Of a DNA stretch of 64,000 nucleotides, positions 53,201 through 63,934 are shown one piece after another (the first letter of the stretch is position 1; every line of letters starts with the position of its first letter). The position numbers were made by a program, and so were the translations under genes. This stretch comes from Spirogloea muscicola (taxonomy: Eukaryota > Streptophyta > Zygnematophyceae > Spirogloeales > Spirogloeaceae), in the NCBI GenBank assembly GCA_009602725.1, contig WELB01000207.1:27017-91016 (forward strand). Reading direction: 5' to 3'. The notes below the pieces were generated by a model that saw only the letters and a program-made list of their open reading frames with translations, was not told the origin of the DNA and made no database searches.

Positions 53201-53946
53201 CATGAGGTTTAGGCCTGAGGCTGAGAGAGGAGCGCACTGCAACTTGGTCGATGGTGACTGCGAGCCGGCCTTGGCGCGCGGCAATGTAGATGCAGGCGCC
53301 CGAGAGAAGGTCCGCCCAGTTCACCGAGGCGGCCCACGTGGGCCCGGCAGCGCGCTCCATGAGGCTCAGCGCGTCGTCGACGCGCGTGGTCGGCAGCCGC
53401 AAGCGCGCCCCCACGACCACCAGCCGCTTCATCGCCCGCTCCTGCAGCAGCGCGGCGGCGTGCATAGTAGTTTAGTAAGGTATTCAATGAACTTATCGTT
53501 ACCCCGTGTTGTGTTGAGTTTAAGATTTTTTGGTTATAAAGTGCCATACGAAAACTTTAGATGAAGCAATTACTAGAATACAAGGACGTGATGGACTCTC
53601 TACGACACTTTCGCAGTGTATGTTTTGCAACGGAACTCGTAGTTCTCCCTGTACCGCCAGGCAGAGCTGCTAACCCTGACCCTAATGGCCTTAAGCTCGT
53701 AGTGTTTCTTGTAGACATCCATGGCTGACCGTGGCGTGAAGACTGCATGCAAATGACAGACGAGCGGCATCGCGCTGTGTCGGGATCTGATCCCCAGACC
53801 TTGACGGCGTCGGGGGAGGCAAAGGCGGCGTGCAAGACGGAGCGGGGTGCCGGCCGCGCGGCCTGATGCAGCAGCATGCGACGGCCGGCGCGGGCGCCGC
53901 CGTCGTCGCCGCCGACCAGCGTGCCGACGGGGTCGCCGTTCTGCGN

Positions 53947-53986
<40 letters not shown>

Positions 53987-53990
53987 CGTC
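50285..53990 (-). CDS. TFIIB-family transcription factor, PTF2/pBRP2-like
   Basis: Plant-lineage TFIIB relative; PTF2 (At4g35540 type) is needed for pollen and embryo development. Minus-strand landmarks in order: NGDPVGTLVGGDDGG (about 53890-53940), first cyclin-like repeat in 53238-53465 (AMKRLVVVGARLRLPTTRVD, LLSGACIYIAARQGRLAVTI), second repeat with AGLLLDCARAHCLLTGRRPL (about 52310-52370), VAAALLYALQLNNV (about 52030-52075), VCSLLHASPDTTRLRYRELQ (about 51745-51810), LPWGAAIRPRNLIYHLPFL (about 51500-51570) and a C-terminal block EFSEAELDTYIRSPAE ending at a donor at 50285. TGRRPLPV, RYREL and LPWG in this spacing point to PTF2 rather than TFIIB or BRF1. No zinc ribbon was found; the start is obscured by (CCG)n and an undetermined base at 53946. 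The 3' end is unresolved. Confidence 0.65.
52860..52992. repeat. Purine tract (GAGAGA to GGGAGGAAGG) in a PTF2-like intron
   Basis: About 130 bases almost entirely of A and G on the plus strand, with AGAGAGAGAG and GGGAGG units. Similar tracts occur at 32023-32082, 33650-33720 and 34796-34838. Likely slippage-prone low complexity. Confidence 0.7.
53466..53590. other. AT-rich block inside a GC-rich gene
   Basis: Roughly 125 bases of low GC (TTTAAGATTTTTTGGTTATA and similar) lie between the first cyclin-repeat exon and the upstream coding segment of the PTF2-like gene. Composition differs sharply from both flanks. It may be an intron remnant, a promoter for an internal start at ATG 53465, or inserted DNA. 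Confidence 0.4.
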
Positions 53991-54215
53991 CATGGCGGCA
54001 GCGGCGGGCTCACGACGGCACAGTGGCGCTCATGCGAAAGTCTCAACACTGGGTGTCTTAAGTAAGTTCCCAAGCCCCCAACCTGGACCCAAAGCCCTGA
54101 GCTGACTCCAAGTCCAGCTCCAAAGCACACACCTAGCTTTTATGTGCAACTCGAGATATGGTGCTCGTGAGTATGCCCGTGAAGAATAGTCCACAGATTC
54201 ATGTGCAAGTAGAAG

Positions 54216-54440
54216 CAGGGGGCGAGGGCTGGCCCCCTTCTCGTACTTTCTTCATTGGCTTTTCCAGCCCCTATCCTCAATGGGCGAGCACATTCTTCTT
54301 TTGTGAAAAGCCAGCCCACAAACAAATGATCAAGGTCCAAAGGAGCTGGAAACATTCATGGAGAACACTAAGGGTGCTGCTCGGTAACCCCTAGTCAGCA
54401 TCTGAGAGATCTTGGTCCCGGGTCAAGGAAGGAAGGTGAT
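54216..54440 (+). repeat. Dispersed hairpin repeat, rearranged copy
   Basis: Contains GGGGGCGAGGGCTGGCCCCC, then a reverse-orientation half (TTGGCTTTTCCAGCCCCTAT), then a forward core GAAAAGCCAGCCCAC with AAGGTCCAAAGGAGC and a GGTAACCCCTAGTCAGCA tail. It looks like two opposed insertions or an internal inversion. Confidence 0.6.
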
Positions 54441-54719
54441 TACTACTTGGCTAGCCTTAGCACCTACGATCTGAGAATTTTGGCTTTGCCATTCGCATGT
54501 CGTAGAGAGTCCCGGATCGTAAGGAGATGATTGAAGTCATCCAGCTACGAGGTAGTATGCTTGTCCTTGATCTTCACCCCGCCAAAGTGAACTCAAGTGT
54601 CTCTGACACTTCAGTTTACTATACTTACCACTCCACTACTCCTGTACCTCCTGTACCAAACCTCAATCAAGGCATTGTTGTGAAATACGCAGTCTGGTGG
54701 CCAGCGAAATGCACCTCAC

Positions 54720-55430
54720 CTAGTCAGAGAAATCTGTCAGAACATTTAGCCTGAGATGCCTTGGCTGGCCTGTGTCGATGCGAGCTGCAACGTCAAGAAT
54801 CCACCACTGATTAGCTGACGCACTGTCATGGTCATCTTTGTCGGCCGCATGATGGCCGTGCTTGACCTTGGAAGGCCTGTCCGCGTTCTTTGTGCGCTGA
54901 TATTGGAAGTACGTGAAGTACATCTTATATGGCTGTCGATACTGTTTCAAGGAAATGCATCAGCTTGTTATTGACCTCGTACTTGAAGCCTAGGAGCTGC
55001 TCAATCTGACATTACCAATCACGCACTCGGTGGGGGTCCCAGTGACTGCGTATACTCGTACGAAGCTACCAAAAAACGAGCTACGGCAAGGAAAACGCTG
55101 AGCCTTTTGCAAGAAGCAGTGCAACTAGCACATCGACGTGAACTCGAGCGTGAATACTTAAATCCCCAACACAGACACTCAGCGTGTCACATAGTGCTTC
55201 CATGTGGCGGCCTACCGTTTACTGAGCATCTTGGCAGGGCTCTCCTCTCCTCGACGATGCTGAGCATCGGTTTGAGCTTTGGCTGCGGGTGCACATGACG
55301 TTGAAGATGCGGCCTTCAAGTGTGCACTCGCATGCGACGAGCGTGTGTGGGTAGAACCGCTTGCACGCCGTCTCGACGGCCTCCAGCTCCTCCTTGCCGA
55401 CGTCAAGTCGTCGTTCTCGCGTGCAGGGAA
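54720..55430 (-). pseudogene. Broken partial paralogue of the DUF2252 gene
   Basis: Minus-strand segments match the intact gene at 57984-60486 in order. ARENDDLDVGKEELEA and TLVACECTLEGRIFN (55300-55430) correspond to ARENGDPDVGEEELER and TLVTYERTPEGRVFD. A frame change follows, then GEESPAKMLSK (about 55212-55245). Next, LGFKYEVNNKL (about 54960-54995) and QYQRTKNADRPSK with WWILDVAARI (54745-54915) correspond to VGFNYELTEKL, QNQRTNK and WRILDVARRI. At 55430 the similarity stops just before a dispersed-repeat copy (55450-55565). The N-terminal exons are not found beyond it. Frameshift plus truncation mark it as a pseudogene. Confidence 0.75.
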
Positions 55431-55449
55431 GGGAAGGTATGCTCACAGC

Positions 55450-55565
55450 CGGCAAGAGAGAAAGGGCGCGCCCATTGAGGATAGGGGCTGGAAAAGCCAG
55501 CCCAAAAAAGAAAAAACAAAGTACGAAAAGAGGCCCAGGGGAAGCGCCAAGAAAAGCAAGAGAGG
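55450..55565 (+). repeat. Dispersed hairpin repeat, truncated, at the break of the DUF2252 pseudogene
   Basis: Starts AAGGGCGCGCCCATTGAGGA, with the perfect hairpin GGGCTGGAAAAGCCAGCCC and a GTACGAAAAGAGGCCC box. It is very similar to the copy at 26160-26260. It abuts the pseudogene's broken end. Confidence 0.7.
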
Positions 55566-56199
55566 GCGACTGCCGGCCCGAGCCATGGAGGTGCAGCGTC
55601 CAGAGAGCACGCCAGCAGGCGCCTGCACCTTCCTTTGGTGACCGCCGACGAGGCCATGAATCGCCGCCGCCACTTCTGGGGGCGACCGCCGCTGTGTGCG
55701 CTGGTGCACCATTTGCGCCAGCGAAGATCAGCCCATTTGCGGTCCTTTCATGGCCGTCCCTGCCGCCGCTGAGGGACACGCCTGCTTCCCGCCCCTTTGC
55801 GCCGGCGCAGATCTTCGAGTCCCCACTGAGTCTTACATTTCCACTGATTCTTGAGAGGCCGGCCCCCCCTTGGAGAACATCGTGCTGCAGCAGCCGGCGG
55901 CCGGCCGCGGCCCGTGCGGCTGCACGTGCATCGGACAGGCGCACGTGCTGCGCGTGCAGCACATGGGCTCCTCCTCTGGCACGTCCGGACAAGACACTTA
56001 TTTGGACACAAGTGGGGCTGGTCGAGCACGTGCGTCGCCCCCTCGGAGCACGTGCACCACAGTGCCGGAGTCGATGCCAAGCCGTAGGGTACCCGGAGAA
56101 TCTTATGCCCCCGGAAAGCGGGACTCCTGCTGCTGAGCTTCCTTCGTGTGTTGTCGTGTTTGGTAAAGTAGTCCTTTTTTCGGCACCTCTTTCTTTGGC
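55566..56199. other. GC-rich intergenic, no gene recognised
   Basis: Long open frames exist on both strands but are Ala/Arg/Pro-rich with no domain. A short palindromic block with GCACGTGCTGCGCGTGCAGC lies near 55938-55957. No splice-consistent gene was found. Confidence 0.4.
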
Positions 56200-56440
56200 T
56201 TTGGACATTGTCCGTTGTTTTTGGGCTGGCTTTGCCAGCCTCTCTTCTCTATGGGCGAGCACTTTCTTCTGCTGCTGTCCCGACGCTCTTACACGGCCCT
56301 TTCATATCTCCCTGACCCCTTTGAAATTTGTTGTTTGATTTTCTGGGCTGGCCTCTCCCAGCCACCCCCCCCTCCTGGAAGTCCTCACGGATTGGCCTCT
56401 CAGAGCCAATGCCTTGCAGTGGAAGAGCTGTTTCTTGTCC
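56200..56440 (-). repeat. Dispersed hairpin repeat, two reverse-orientation cores
   Basis: Cores near 56222 (GGGCTGGCTTTGCCAGCC, with TGGGCGAGCACTTTC following) and 56345 (GGGCTGGCCTCTCCCAGCC), each preceded by pyrimidine-rich versions of the GGTCCAAAGG box. The first has an almost perfect stem. Confidence 0.65.
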
Positions 56441-57351
56441 TTCGTACACACAGTTTGCAGCCTCTGTGTGGAGCACATGCGAACGGGGATGGGGATTGCT
56501 CAAGCAGAGGCAGGGGGTTGCATAAGAGCCAGCCCTGCAGACATGATGGCATGGGCTGCGGAGCAGCTTAGTTGCTGTGAATTGAGATGCCACAAAGTCG
56601 ATGGGCCAAGCCGCGGAGGCGCCGATGGTGCGGGACGACGGGACTTTGTGGGGAGTTCGCATCGGCTCTTGGTGCTCAGAGTTCATAACATTGCTGTAGT
56701 CTGGCAGTCAATCAAAGGAGAGTCTGGATACTTGGCTCGCACTGAAGCAGAACATGAGCCCAACACTTTGAAGTGCGAGCATACATGTGAGGAGACGTTG
56801 TTCTGAGTTTCTTCAACTAAGGGTGAAACTCCTGTATCGGCCACTTCAAGTGAGAGACTAGGTAGGAAGTCGAAGACAGAAATCAGAGTTGTCTAATTAC
56901 GAATTCCGCTCTTGTGCCCTTCGCTCTTGTGCTCTTCTTAGCTAAAGCAGCAGCGGGAGCCAGACGCGGGCCACTTAACCAGCAGAAGATATCCTCTCCT
57001 CTTATGGATACGGCTTCTGCTACTTTAGCTGCCCATCAGCAAACTTCTCTGTACTCCACTCCACTATAATGACTGCCTAAGCGGCAAGTCCTTTTGATCA
57101 TTGAGATGGAGCATTCACGCACACCGGCGTGTGATCCACGGTAGAGATCCGAATGCGGCATAATGCAGGCAACTAGCGTGGCAACCAAAGAACGATTGCA
57201 GACTCCAGAGGTCCCAGTGTGACGGATCACTCCGTGAACTGGCAGATCTGTGCAGCCGAGCAGAAGCCTGGACAAATCCAGGCCGGCGCTATATTGATTT
57301 TCGCGGCCGGGCTGCGCCGCCGCCGGCGCCGCCGCCGCCGCCGCCGGCGCN
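56441..57351. other. Intergenic, no gene recognised
   Basis: Short open frames only. A (GCC)n run sits at 57314-57350 next to an undetermined base (57351), directly beyond the isolated MIPS exon. Downstream exons of that gene would be expected here on the minus strand but are absent. Confidence 0.45.
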
Positions 57352-57437
57352 GTCGACTGATAAGCGTACGAGCTCCGGATGGCGTCATCGGTGTACACCA
57401 CAGCCGGCGACTCCACGCGGAAGCTGTCAATCAACAT
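57352..57437 (-). pseudogene. Isolated first exon of myo-inositol-1-phosphate synthase (MIPS/INO1)
   Basis: ATG at 57437 opens MLIDSFRVESPAVVYTDD, then AIRSSYAYQS. This is the highly conserved N-terminus of eukaryotic MIPS (plant form MFIESFKVESPNVKYT). No later MIPS block (such as the NAD-binding GWGGNNGTT region) is visible on the minus strand between here and 56.8 kb. The open frame is cut by a (GCC)n run and an undetermined base. It is either a gene fragment or a real gene truncated by a collapsed or misjoined assembly. Identification rests on about 28 residues. Confidence 0.6.
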
Positions 57438-57616
57438 GGCAGCCAAGACGGCCGGCTGGTAGCCCGCGCGCCTTCTGCCGCCTCCTCCTCGCTTGAGCCA
57501 CACGCGCACGCCGCTCGCCTCGACGCCGCAGCGGGCTGCGCCGCGAGACGAAGCTGCGCCCGGCGTTCGTGAGCTGCGCTCAGGCCACCCTCTAGCGGCA
57601 GACGAGTACCGCCAAG

Positions 57617-57648
<32 letters not shown>

Positions 57649-57983
57649 GGCCGCGCCGCAGTCCCGAGCGCCCAGCTCGACGCCGACGAGGCCACGAGCC
57701 TGGCCTTCTTTCGTGCTCGCTGGTTTCTGAGCTCGGTCCAGGGTTCAGGTCAGGGGTTCAAATCTAGGGCTTCACAAAGCACTCTTCCAGTGTCCAAGAC
57801 GCAGAGGACCGAGTGAAATGAAGATGCGAACCCTGAGCTACGCAGCAGCTGCCCGTCGCGGCCTGATGCAGCTTACTGGTTTCTCGAATAGAGGAGGAGT
57901 ACGTTGTGCTGGTCCAACACTGAACACGAAAACATTAATCTGAGCCCAATGTGGCCGTGACCAACATTGCTTGTGGGTTGCAG
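57438..57983. other. Spacer with (CCG)n run, possible 5' part of DUF2252 gene
   Basis: A (GCC)n run at about 57617-57656 encodes Arg or Ala repeats depending on frame. A plus-strand open frame at 57493-57816 (DADEATSLAFFRARWF) could contribute upstream exons of the DUF2252 gene, but no conserved block confirms this. If the MIPS exon is genuine its promoter would be here too. Confidence 0.35.
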
Positions 57984-60486
57984 GTGAAGGGCCTGACGGC
58001 CGCTGGCAACAACCGGGAGCAGAAGGTGGTGGCGGCCATCGAGGCCTGGAACCGGCCGCTGCACCCGGACCTGCGCCGCGAGAAGTACGCCAAGATGTCG
58101 GCCGGCCCGTTTGCGCTATTCCGCGGCACCGTGCACCTCTTCTGGGGCGACTTCAGGTGCAGCGGCTGAACCTCTTATCTAATTCAGTGAATAATAGATT
58201 ACGTTTGTCCTTCCATATTGCTCTAGTAGAAAGCGGAGGGGCCTGCTGGAAGCCCCCCTTGCTGGCTGGACGATGCTGACAGAACCCATGTGCCGCTATG
58301 GGCATCCCGGCTCGCTCTGGCCCGCCACCTTGGTCATCGGCAGCGGGGACTGGCGGCTGTGCCGCTTTGGCAACCCGCGCACGCGCACGTGGCTCCTCGG
58401 CGACATGCACATCTACAACTTTGGCGCCTTCTACAACGAGAACAGCCAGCTCGTCTACGGCCTCAATGATTTCGACGAGTCTCTCATCGGGGACTACCAG
58501 GTCCGGGCCGTTCGCCTCGCCAATTTCTCACACTTGCTGCAGTAGCCGCACCTGCTCATATTCGCTGACTATGGCTGCTCCTTGGTGTGGTGGGCGGCAG
58601 TACGACCTCTGGCGGCTGGCCGTCAGCATCGTGCTCTGTGCACGCGAGAACGGCGACCCTGATGTCGGCGAGGAGGAGCTGGAGCGCATCGTCACGGCGT
58701 GCGCGCAGTCCTATCTGTCCACGCTTGTCACGTACGAGCGCACGCCCGAGGGGCGTGTCTTTGATGCCAAGCGCACTCGCAGCAAGCTCAAGCAGATGCT
58801 TGGCATTGTCGAGGACAAGGAGAGCCCCGCCAAGTTGCTCAGCAAGTGGTGAGCCGTTACATGGCAGCAATAGTAGATAGGGTCCGAGGCTCTCGTACCC
58901 AAGCTAGTGCCCCAAGTTTGGGTTGGGGATTCACTCTCGATCAGTCAGCGGCGACCTTGTCAGCTTATGGGTGATGCTGTTGGTGTCGTCGCGCTCTTCA
59001 GAGGATTCCCCCAATGCATGACCTCCGCCAGGTGCGTGAGAGGGGGTGACGGCGAGATCGTTGGCTTCAACTACGAGCTCACTGAGAAGCTTGTGCCTTG
59101 TTCGGACGAGGAGAAGACGGCCATCCGTGACGCGTTCCCTATGTACTACCAGAACCAGCGAACAAATAAGGTGGACCAGCACTCAAGGGCGGAACATGGC
59201 CATGAAGCGGCCAACAATGGCGACAATGGTGCAGCTGCAGATCATTGGCGAATCCTTGATGTCGCACGTCGCATCTCGTCGGGCCTGGGCTCGTTGGGCG
59301 TTCCCCGCTACTATGTCCTGGTGGACGTTGGCGCTGAGGTGAAGATCAGTACTGATCGCCAGTCTGCAAAACAATCATGGCTCGCCCTTATCATAAGGGG
59401 TCATTTGCTGATAGATCAGTCATCCTGTTGTGCAACGGAAGTGTACAAGAGATTTGTATTGAAATTGTGTCTGGTTTGGGTGAGGGTCCAGGTTGCTTGT
59501 GATTGGTAAAGCACGAGCTGAGAATGGGTGCCATATGTTGCATTGAGCCCTGCAGCATGTCATCCTGGACGTGAAGAGGCAAACAAAGCCAGCGGCATAC
59601 TACTTTCTGAGCAGTATGGAGCAGTGGGAGTATGGGGAGATGTTTGCCAATGATGCACTCCGGCACGCCGAGGCAGCTTACGCGCTCACCGCGTTCACTG
59701 ACAAGTACAATGGCTGGCTCAAGGCAAGGAAACCACTAGTCAGGCTGACTGTGAGAAGGCCAGGCCCGGCTTGTTGCAGTGCAGCCAGAGCTGTGTGTCT
59801 TATGTAGCACATGTGTTGGGTCTGTTGTGCAGCTGAGCGATTCGTTCTTCTCGGTCCGGCAGCGGTCACCATACAAGCAGGCATATCCGGCAATGAAGGC
59901 CGAGGCCAAGGGCGCGTTCAAGGTGGCCAGCTCCTGTGTGCCTCTGGCATATGCAGCACGCAGAAGCGCCAGTCTCATAGGGTCCTACCTGCTTGGTAGC
60001 TGCAAGAGCTTGTACAAGACAGTAGGAAAATGTGAGGTGTTGAGTAATGTAGATTGCGTCTGGATGCTGAGTGTATGTGTCTGTGAGTGCAGGGCCTCGT
60101 GTTGGACTCTGAGAAGCGGTGGACAGGCATGGCTGAGCAGTGGGGTGCGATCCTGGCCACTGAGCATGCACACGCGAGGCACGACTTTGATGGAGCTGTT
60201 GGCCACTTCAAGTTCCGGGAGGAGGCGAGCTCTTCTCCTCACTCCATTAGATTGCTCTTCTAACTTCATCTCACAAGAAGTCATGAAGAGTTGCGTAAGA
60301 CGGAGTCATGCAAGCTCTTCTGAAAGCGACCACGTTTGAGTCTCCACCTCGCAGGTGGATAAGCTGACGAAGCACCATGTGGACGAGTTTAGCCACGTCG
60401 TGTGGCAGGTGGCTCGTGACTATGGCTACCAGGTGGACACTGACTGGCGCTACTTTCGTTCCACTCTCACGCCAGACGATTGTTAA
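57984..60486 (+). CDS. DUF2252 family protein, multi-exon, N-terminus unresolved
   Basis: DUF2252 proteins are common in bacteria and algae; function unproven. Exons: 57984-58156 (MSAGPFALFRGTVHLFWGDF), about 58269-58500 (RTRTWLLGDMHIYNFGAFYN, VYGLNDFDESLIGDYQ), 58601-58848 (YDLWRLAVSIVLCARENG), 59032-59338 (VGFNYELTEKL, DHWRILDVARRISSGLGSLG), 59556-59723 (HVILDVKRQTKPAAYYFLSS, FTDKYNGWLK), 59833-59922 (LSDSFFSVRQRSPYKQAYP), 60093-60224 (GMAEQWGAILATEHAHARHD) and 60355-60486 (TKHHVDEFSHVVWQVARDYG, stop TAA). The GDxHxxNFG and NDFDE motifs resemble the catalytic and metal loops of aminoglycoside-phosphotransferase-like kinases (inference). Introns after 59723 and 60224 begin GC. A broken paralogue lies 2.5 kb upstream on the other strand. 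Confidence 0.88.
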
Positions 60487-61487
60487 TCAAGGATTTGCCA
60501 CTCATGATCAAGGGCGATGAGGCCAGATGATTGCCGGTGCAGCTATGTAGTCCAGAGTCAGTTCTTGCCATCTACTGCTATAGATATTGTCACCTACTCC
60601 ATAGTGAGGTCACCGACAAGTGTCCGCACAGCGCTTCGGAGCTAGGGGCAGTAGTTGCCACTCTGATTCATGGATGAGCCCACTATTGGTAGTGCTGATG
60701 TTCTGCAGCTAGTGGCTGCTCTAGTGTATAGCTCTGTCCCACTTTAGGTAAGGAGGCTCCTAAGAAATGCCTTGATGTGGGCTGGCAATGGCTGCCATAG
60801 CTTGGGCAAGCTTTTGTCGCTGATAGTAATTAGGGAGTTTTGAAGCACAGATGCAGTCGCTTAGCTGTGGAGGCAGCAACGACCTTTGCAGTTGCTTGCA
60901 GGTGCAATTGCGAAGTAGTCAAGGATCACAGTGGCATTCCACTTGCTTACTTTAGTGAGCGGCGTATATTGTTGAATGGCCACATTACAGAAATAGTGGA
61001 ATCATGACATGTCTTAAACAGGACACAAGACTGTCGCATGCCGAGCACTCTTGCTGGCCACTGTCGAGGCAGCCATGAGCAGCTGCCTTTGCTCCTGGGA
61101 GATTCCTATTCAGCAGCCTGCCATAGTCCCATTTGCGCCTGTAGCTGGAGCAAGAACCATAGATGCAGCCCCGCTTTGTGGTGTCATATCCATTAAGACC
61201 CGAACCCCTGGATCACCCGCCTCACATAAGAGAGCACGGCAATGTGTCGTGAAGGATCTCATTAGCATCAAACCTAAGTTACGCGGTTACTGCATGGGCG
61301 CATGATTGAAGGCTGGCTGGACGGGCATCTTCCAAGCAGCCCAGTATCTCAGAAAACCTTGCAATGTTGACTCCAGCGATGTAAATAAGTGACGCATAAT
61401 TTGCACAGGGCTCCTCTGTCAAACATCTAACTTGTACTTGAGGTTCCCCCAGGCTGGTCACCATCACCTCGAGCAGGCTGGTCACCA
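60487..61487. other. Convergent spacer between DUF2252 gene and DEG8
   Basis: About 1 kb of mixed composition with both 3' UTRs expected. Short open frames only. No repeat core, RNA gene or domain recognised. Confidence 0.5.
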
Positions 61488-61498
61488 TCACCTCGAGC
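61451..61498. repeat. Perfect 24-bp tandem duplication spanning the DEG8 stop codon
   Basis: Two identical 24-base units, 61451-61474 and 61475-61498 (AGGCTGGTCACCATCACCTC plus GAGC). The right-hand unit contains the DEG8 stop (TGA on the minus strand, 61488-61490) and its last codons. The left one lies just after the stop. Confidence 0.9.
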
Positions 61499-63932
61499 TT
61501 TCCTCCAACATAACAGGTAGCTCCACCTGCTTCCCCAAGCGCTGGACCTTGAGCACGACGCGATCACCGACCTGGCACCTGTCCAGCTTGTTCGGGATCT
61601 CCAGCGCGCTCTTGATCTGCACAGCCAGTGTGGCTCAGCCAACTCACTGTCACCGAGCACTCTGTGGGAGGAATGCGCTTATAATTGGATCATCCTAGCA
61701 CGATCATCTTAGAGGTGTCAGCCAAGATCAATCATAGGGGAATGTGACAGGACGCGGCGATCTCACTGGTGTATCATCAACGCCGACAAGGATGTCGCCG
61801 AGGACAATATTGCCTGCAAGGCCCCGTCGGGTTGGCACCAGGCCCGCCTTGGCTGCGGCCGACCCCTCAGGGACCTGCATCAGGATCTCCACACTCGAGT
61901 CAATATGGACCGACAAAGACCTCTGCAGGAACTAATCTCGTTATGTGTGAGAAGCAGCAACTTGGTCACTCACAGAGAGCACAAGTGCACCCTGCTGGAT
62001 GCTGAGCTGCCGAGCCACCGCATCCGTCGCAAACTGCACATTCAGACCCGGTCGTATTACCTGCACGCGAACAACATATGTTTGCACATGCCCAAGTGCT
62101 CCAGTCAGTGCTCCAGTCAAAGCTGACATACGCGAAGGATCTTGAAGTATGTGACCCAATTAAGACTCGTGGAGAGCAGAGGAAGACCCAAGCTTGTCTG
62201 ACATAGTTGTACACATCAAAGGGCCTTGCAGGTCAACATCTCAAAGCAGAAAGCCCAGCAAGGGTAGTAGAGAGGCCGACTCCGAAGCCCTCACCTTGCC
62301 GTAGGAAATGAGCTGCGGGACGATGCGCGCAACGGTGTCAACTGGGATGGCGAAGCCAACGCCAGCGGACGTCCCTGAGTGGCGCTCCACAGGAAGTGCT
62401 CCTTCAGGCGCAGCCGCTCACACAGGAGCACTGATTGCAATAGTCGAACGCGGCGGCGGCAGGGCGGCAAGCGACGAACGTACCAGTGCGCGTGAAGATG
62501 GCTGTATTCACGCCAATCAAGCGGCCCTTAGAGTCCAGCAAAGGGCCACCGCTGCAACGTCCACTTAGAGGCGTGTGAGACGATGACCGCAGCTGGCCCA
62601 TGCGCTGGACAAGCAGCCATCAATTGAGTCACCGAGCGACACCTGTTGCCGGGGTTGATGGCGGCGTCAGTCTGCACGCCGCCGCCAATGACAACGCCCG
62701 TCTGGGAGTAGATGTCGCGGTTGAGGCCCGACACGACGCCTGTCGTGAGCGTGTGGTCGAAGCCGAACGGGTTGCCGATGGCCAGGCAGCGCTGGCCGAC
62801 GCGCAGCGACGAGGAGCTGCCGACCGGCAGCTTCCGCAGGAGCCCTGGCGGCACCTGGACCTGTCAGGCAGCGACAGCGTCCGCCGTTGCGGCATCAGCT
62901 CCTCCAGCCCCAGAGCCTAAGCTGCTGCCTGGTGGGAGCTCATGGCAGGGGCGCACCTGCAGCACCGCCAGGTCCTTGGCGCGGTCAGCGCCGACCAGCG
63001 TCCCCTCGAAGTTTTTGCGGAGCCTGCGCCATACGTACAGGGGATGAGCCCAAGTGGCGAATACGCAGCCTTCACGTGGGGAACACGCGGCTGCAATGGC
63101 TGCGGCATCGGCGGCGGCCTGCCCGGCTGACTGACCCGTCCGATGTCAGAATGGTCACGCGTGCGACCGGCTTGCCAGGCGTCAGGCCGCGCGCCAGCGA
63201 GCTCCCGATCACTGCCGGCAGAACAACGCGGTGCGCCACAGGTGGCGCATCAGAGCCAAGGGGCCTGGACGACTCGGAAGCTCTCAGCGCCGCTGCTGGC
63301 GAGCCAGGGGCTCAGTAACGGGAAAAACCGTGGTAGTTTGTGACAACGTAGCCGTCCTCGTCCCACACGAAGCCCGACCCATTGCCCTCAGGGACCTGCA
63401 CTGTCGCCGCCGCTGCCGCCGCCGCCAATCGGCAACGGACCCAGGGAGCTAGCCAGCCAGGAGAAGCCGTCCAACGCGGAAAGGACCTCTGCTTTTTTTG
63501 CTTTAGCCTTTTCATATAAATTCATCAGGCACTTTATCTATTCAAACCATGATTGAGATGGTAAGTCGTCAGCAGCCTCACCTCCACCTGCCCCGCTGCA
63601 CTGACTTGCGGCCGCAGCGTGAGGTCAAACACGTTGACAACAGAGTACGTCGAAGCCTCGAAGAGCGCCACCGTGGCCTCCTGCAGGCACCGGCGGTAAA
63701 GTCGCAGCAGGGGGATGCCCGGCGGACTTCAGAGGCGACTCTGTCTCTGGAGGTCAGCACAGCAGAATACACAGCAGTTGTAGTTCTGGAAGCCAGTAAA
63801 GTATTTGGCCTGGGCAGTATTTTGGTCAGCGAGATGCCAGCGAGGACCTCGGAGGGGGGCAGCGGGCCCGCCGGCGCCACCGGCGGCGTGACCTGGTCCA
63901 GCGTCAGGCGCTGCGGCGGCGCGGCGGCCGGC

Positions 63933-63934
<2 letters not shown>
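61488..63934 (-). CDS. DEG8: Thylakoid-lumen protease DEG8 (DegP/HtrA family, PDZ), N-terminus missing
   Basis: HtrA-type serine protease that works with DEG5 in photosystem II D1 turnover. Minus-strand exons: 63848-63934 ([20 protein letters not shown]), 63582-63680 ([17 protein letters not shown]), 63329-63395 ([20 protein letters not shown] then YH, catalytic His), 63136-63211 ([18 protein letters not shown]), 62957-63023 ([19 protein letters not shown], catalytic Asp), 62643-62860 ([31 protein letters not shown]), 62484-62551 ([20 protein letters not shown], catalytic Ser split by the intron), 62295-62374 ([18 protein letters not shown]), 61974-62060, 61767-61874 ([23 protein letters not shown]) and 61488-61616. 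The block [18 protein letters not shown] followed by GALVL and the [13 protein letters not shown] segment favour DEG8 over DEG1 or DEG5. The transit peptide and start are lost in the A run. Confidence 0.93.

Noticed and set aside
61279-61491. 70-residue minus-strand open frame after the DEG8 stop
   Set aside because: It is in another frame from DEG8, begins inside the duplicated 24-bp unit, and has no conserved content.
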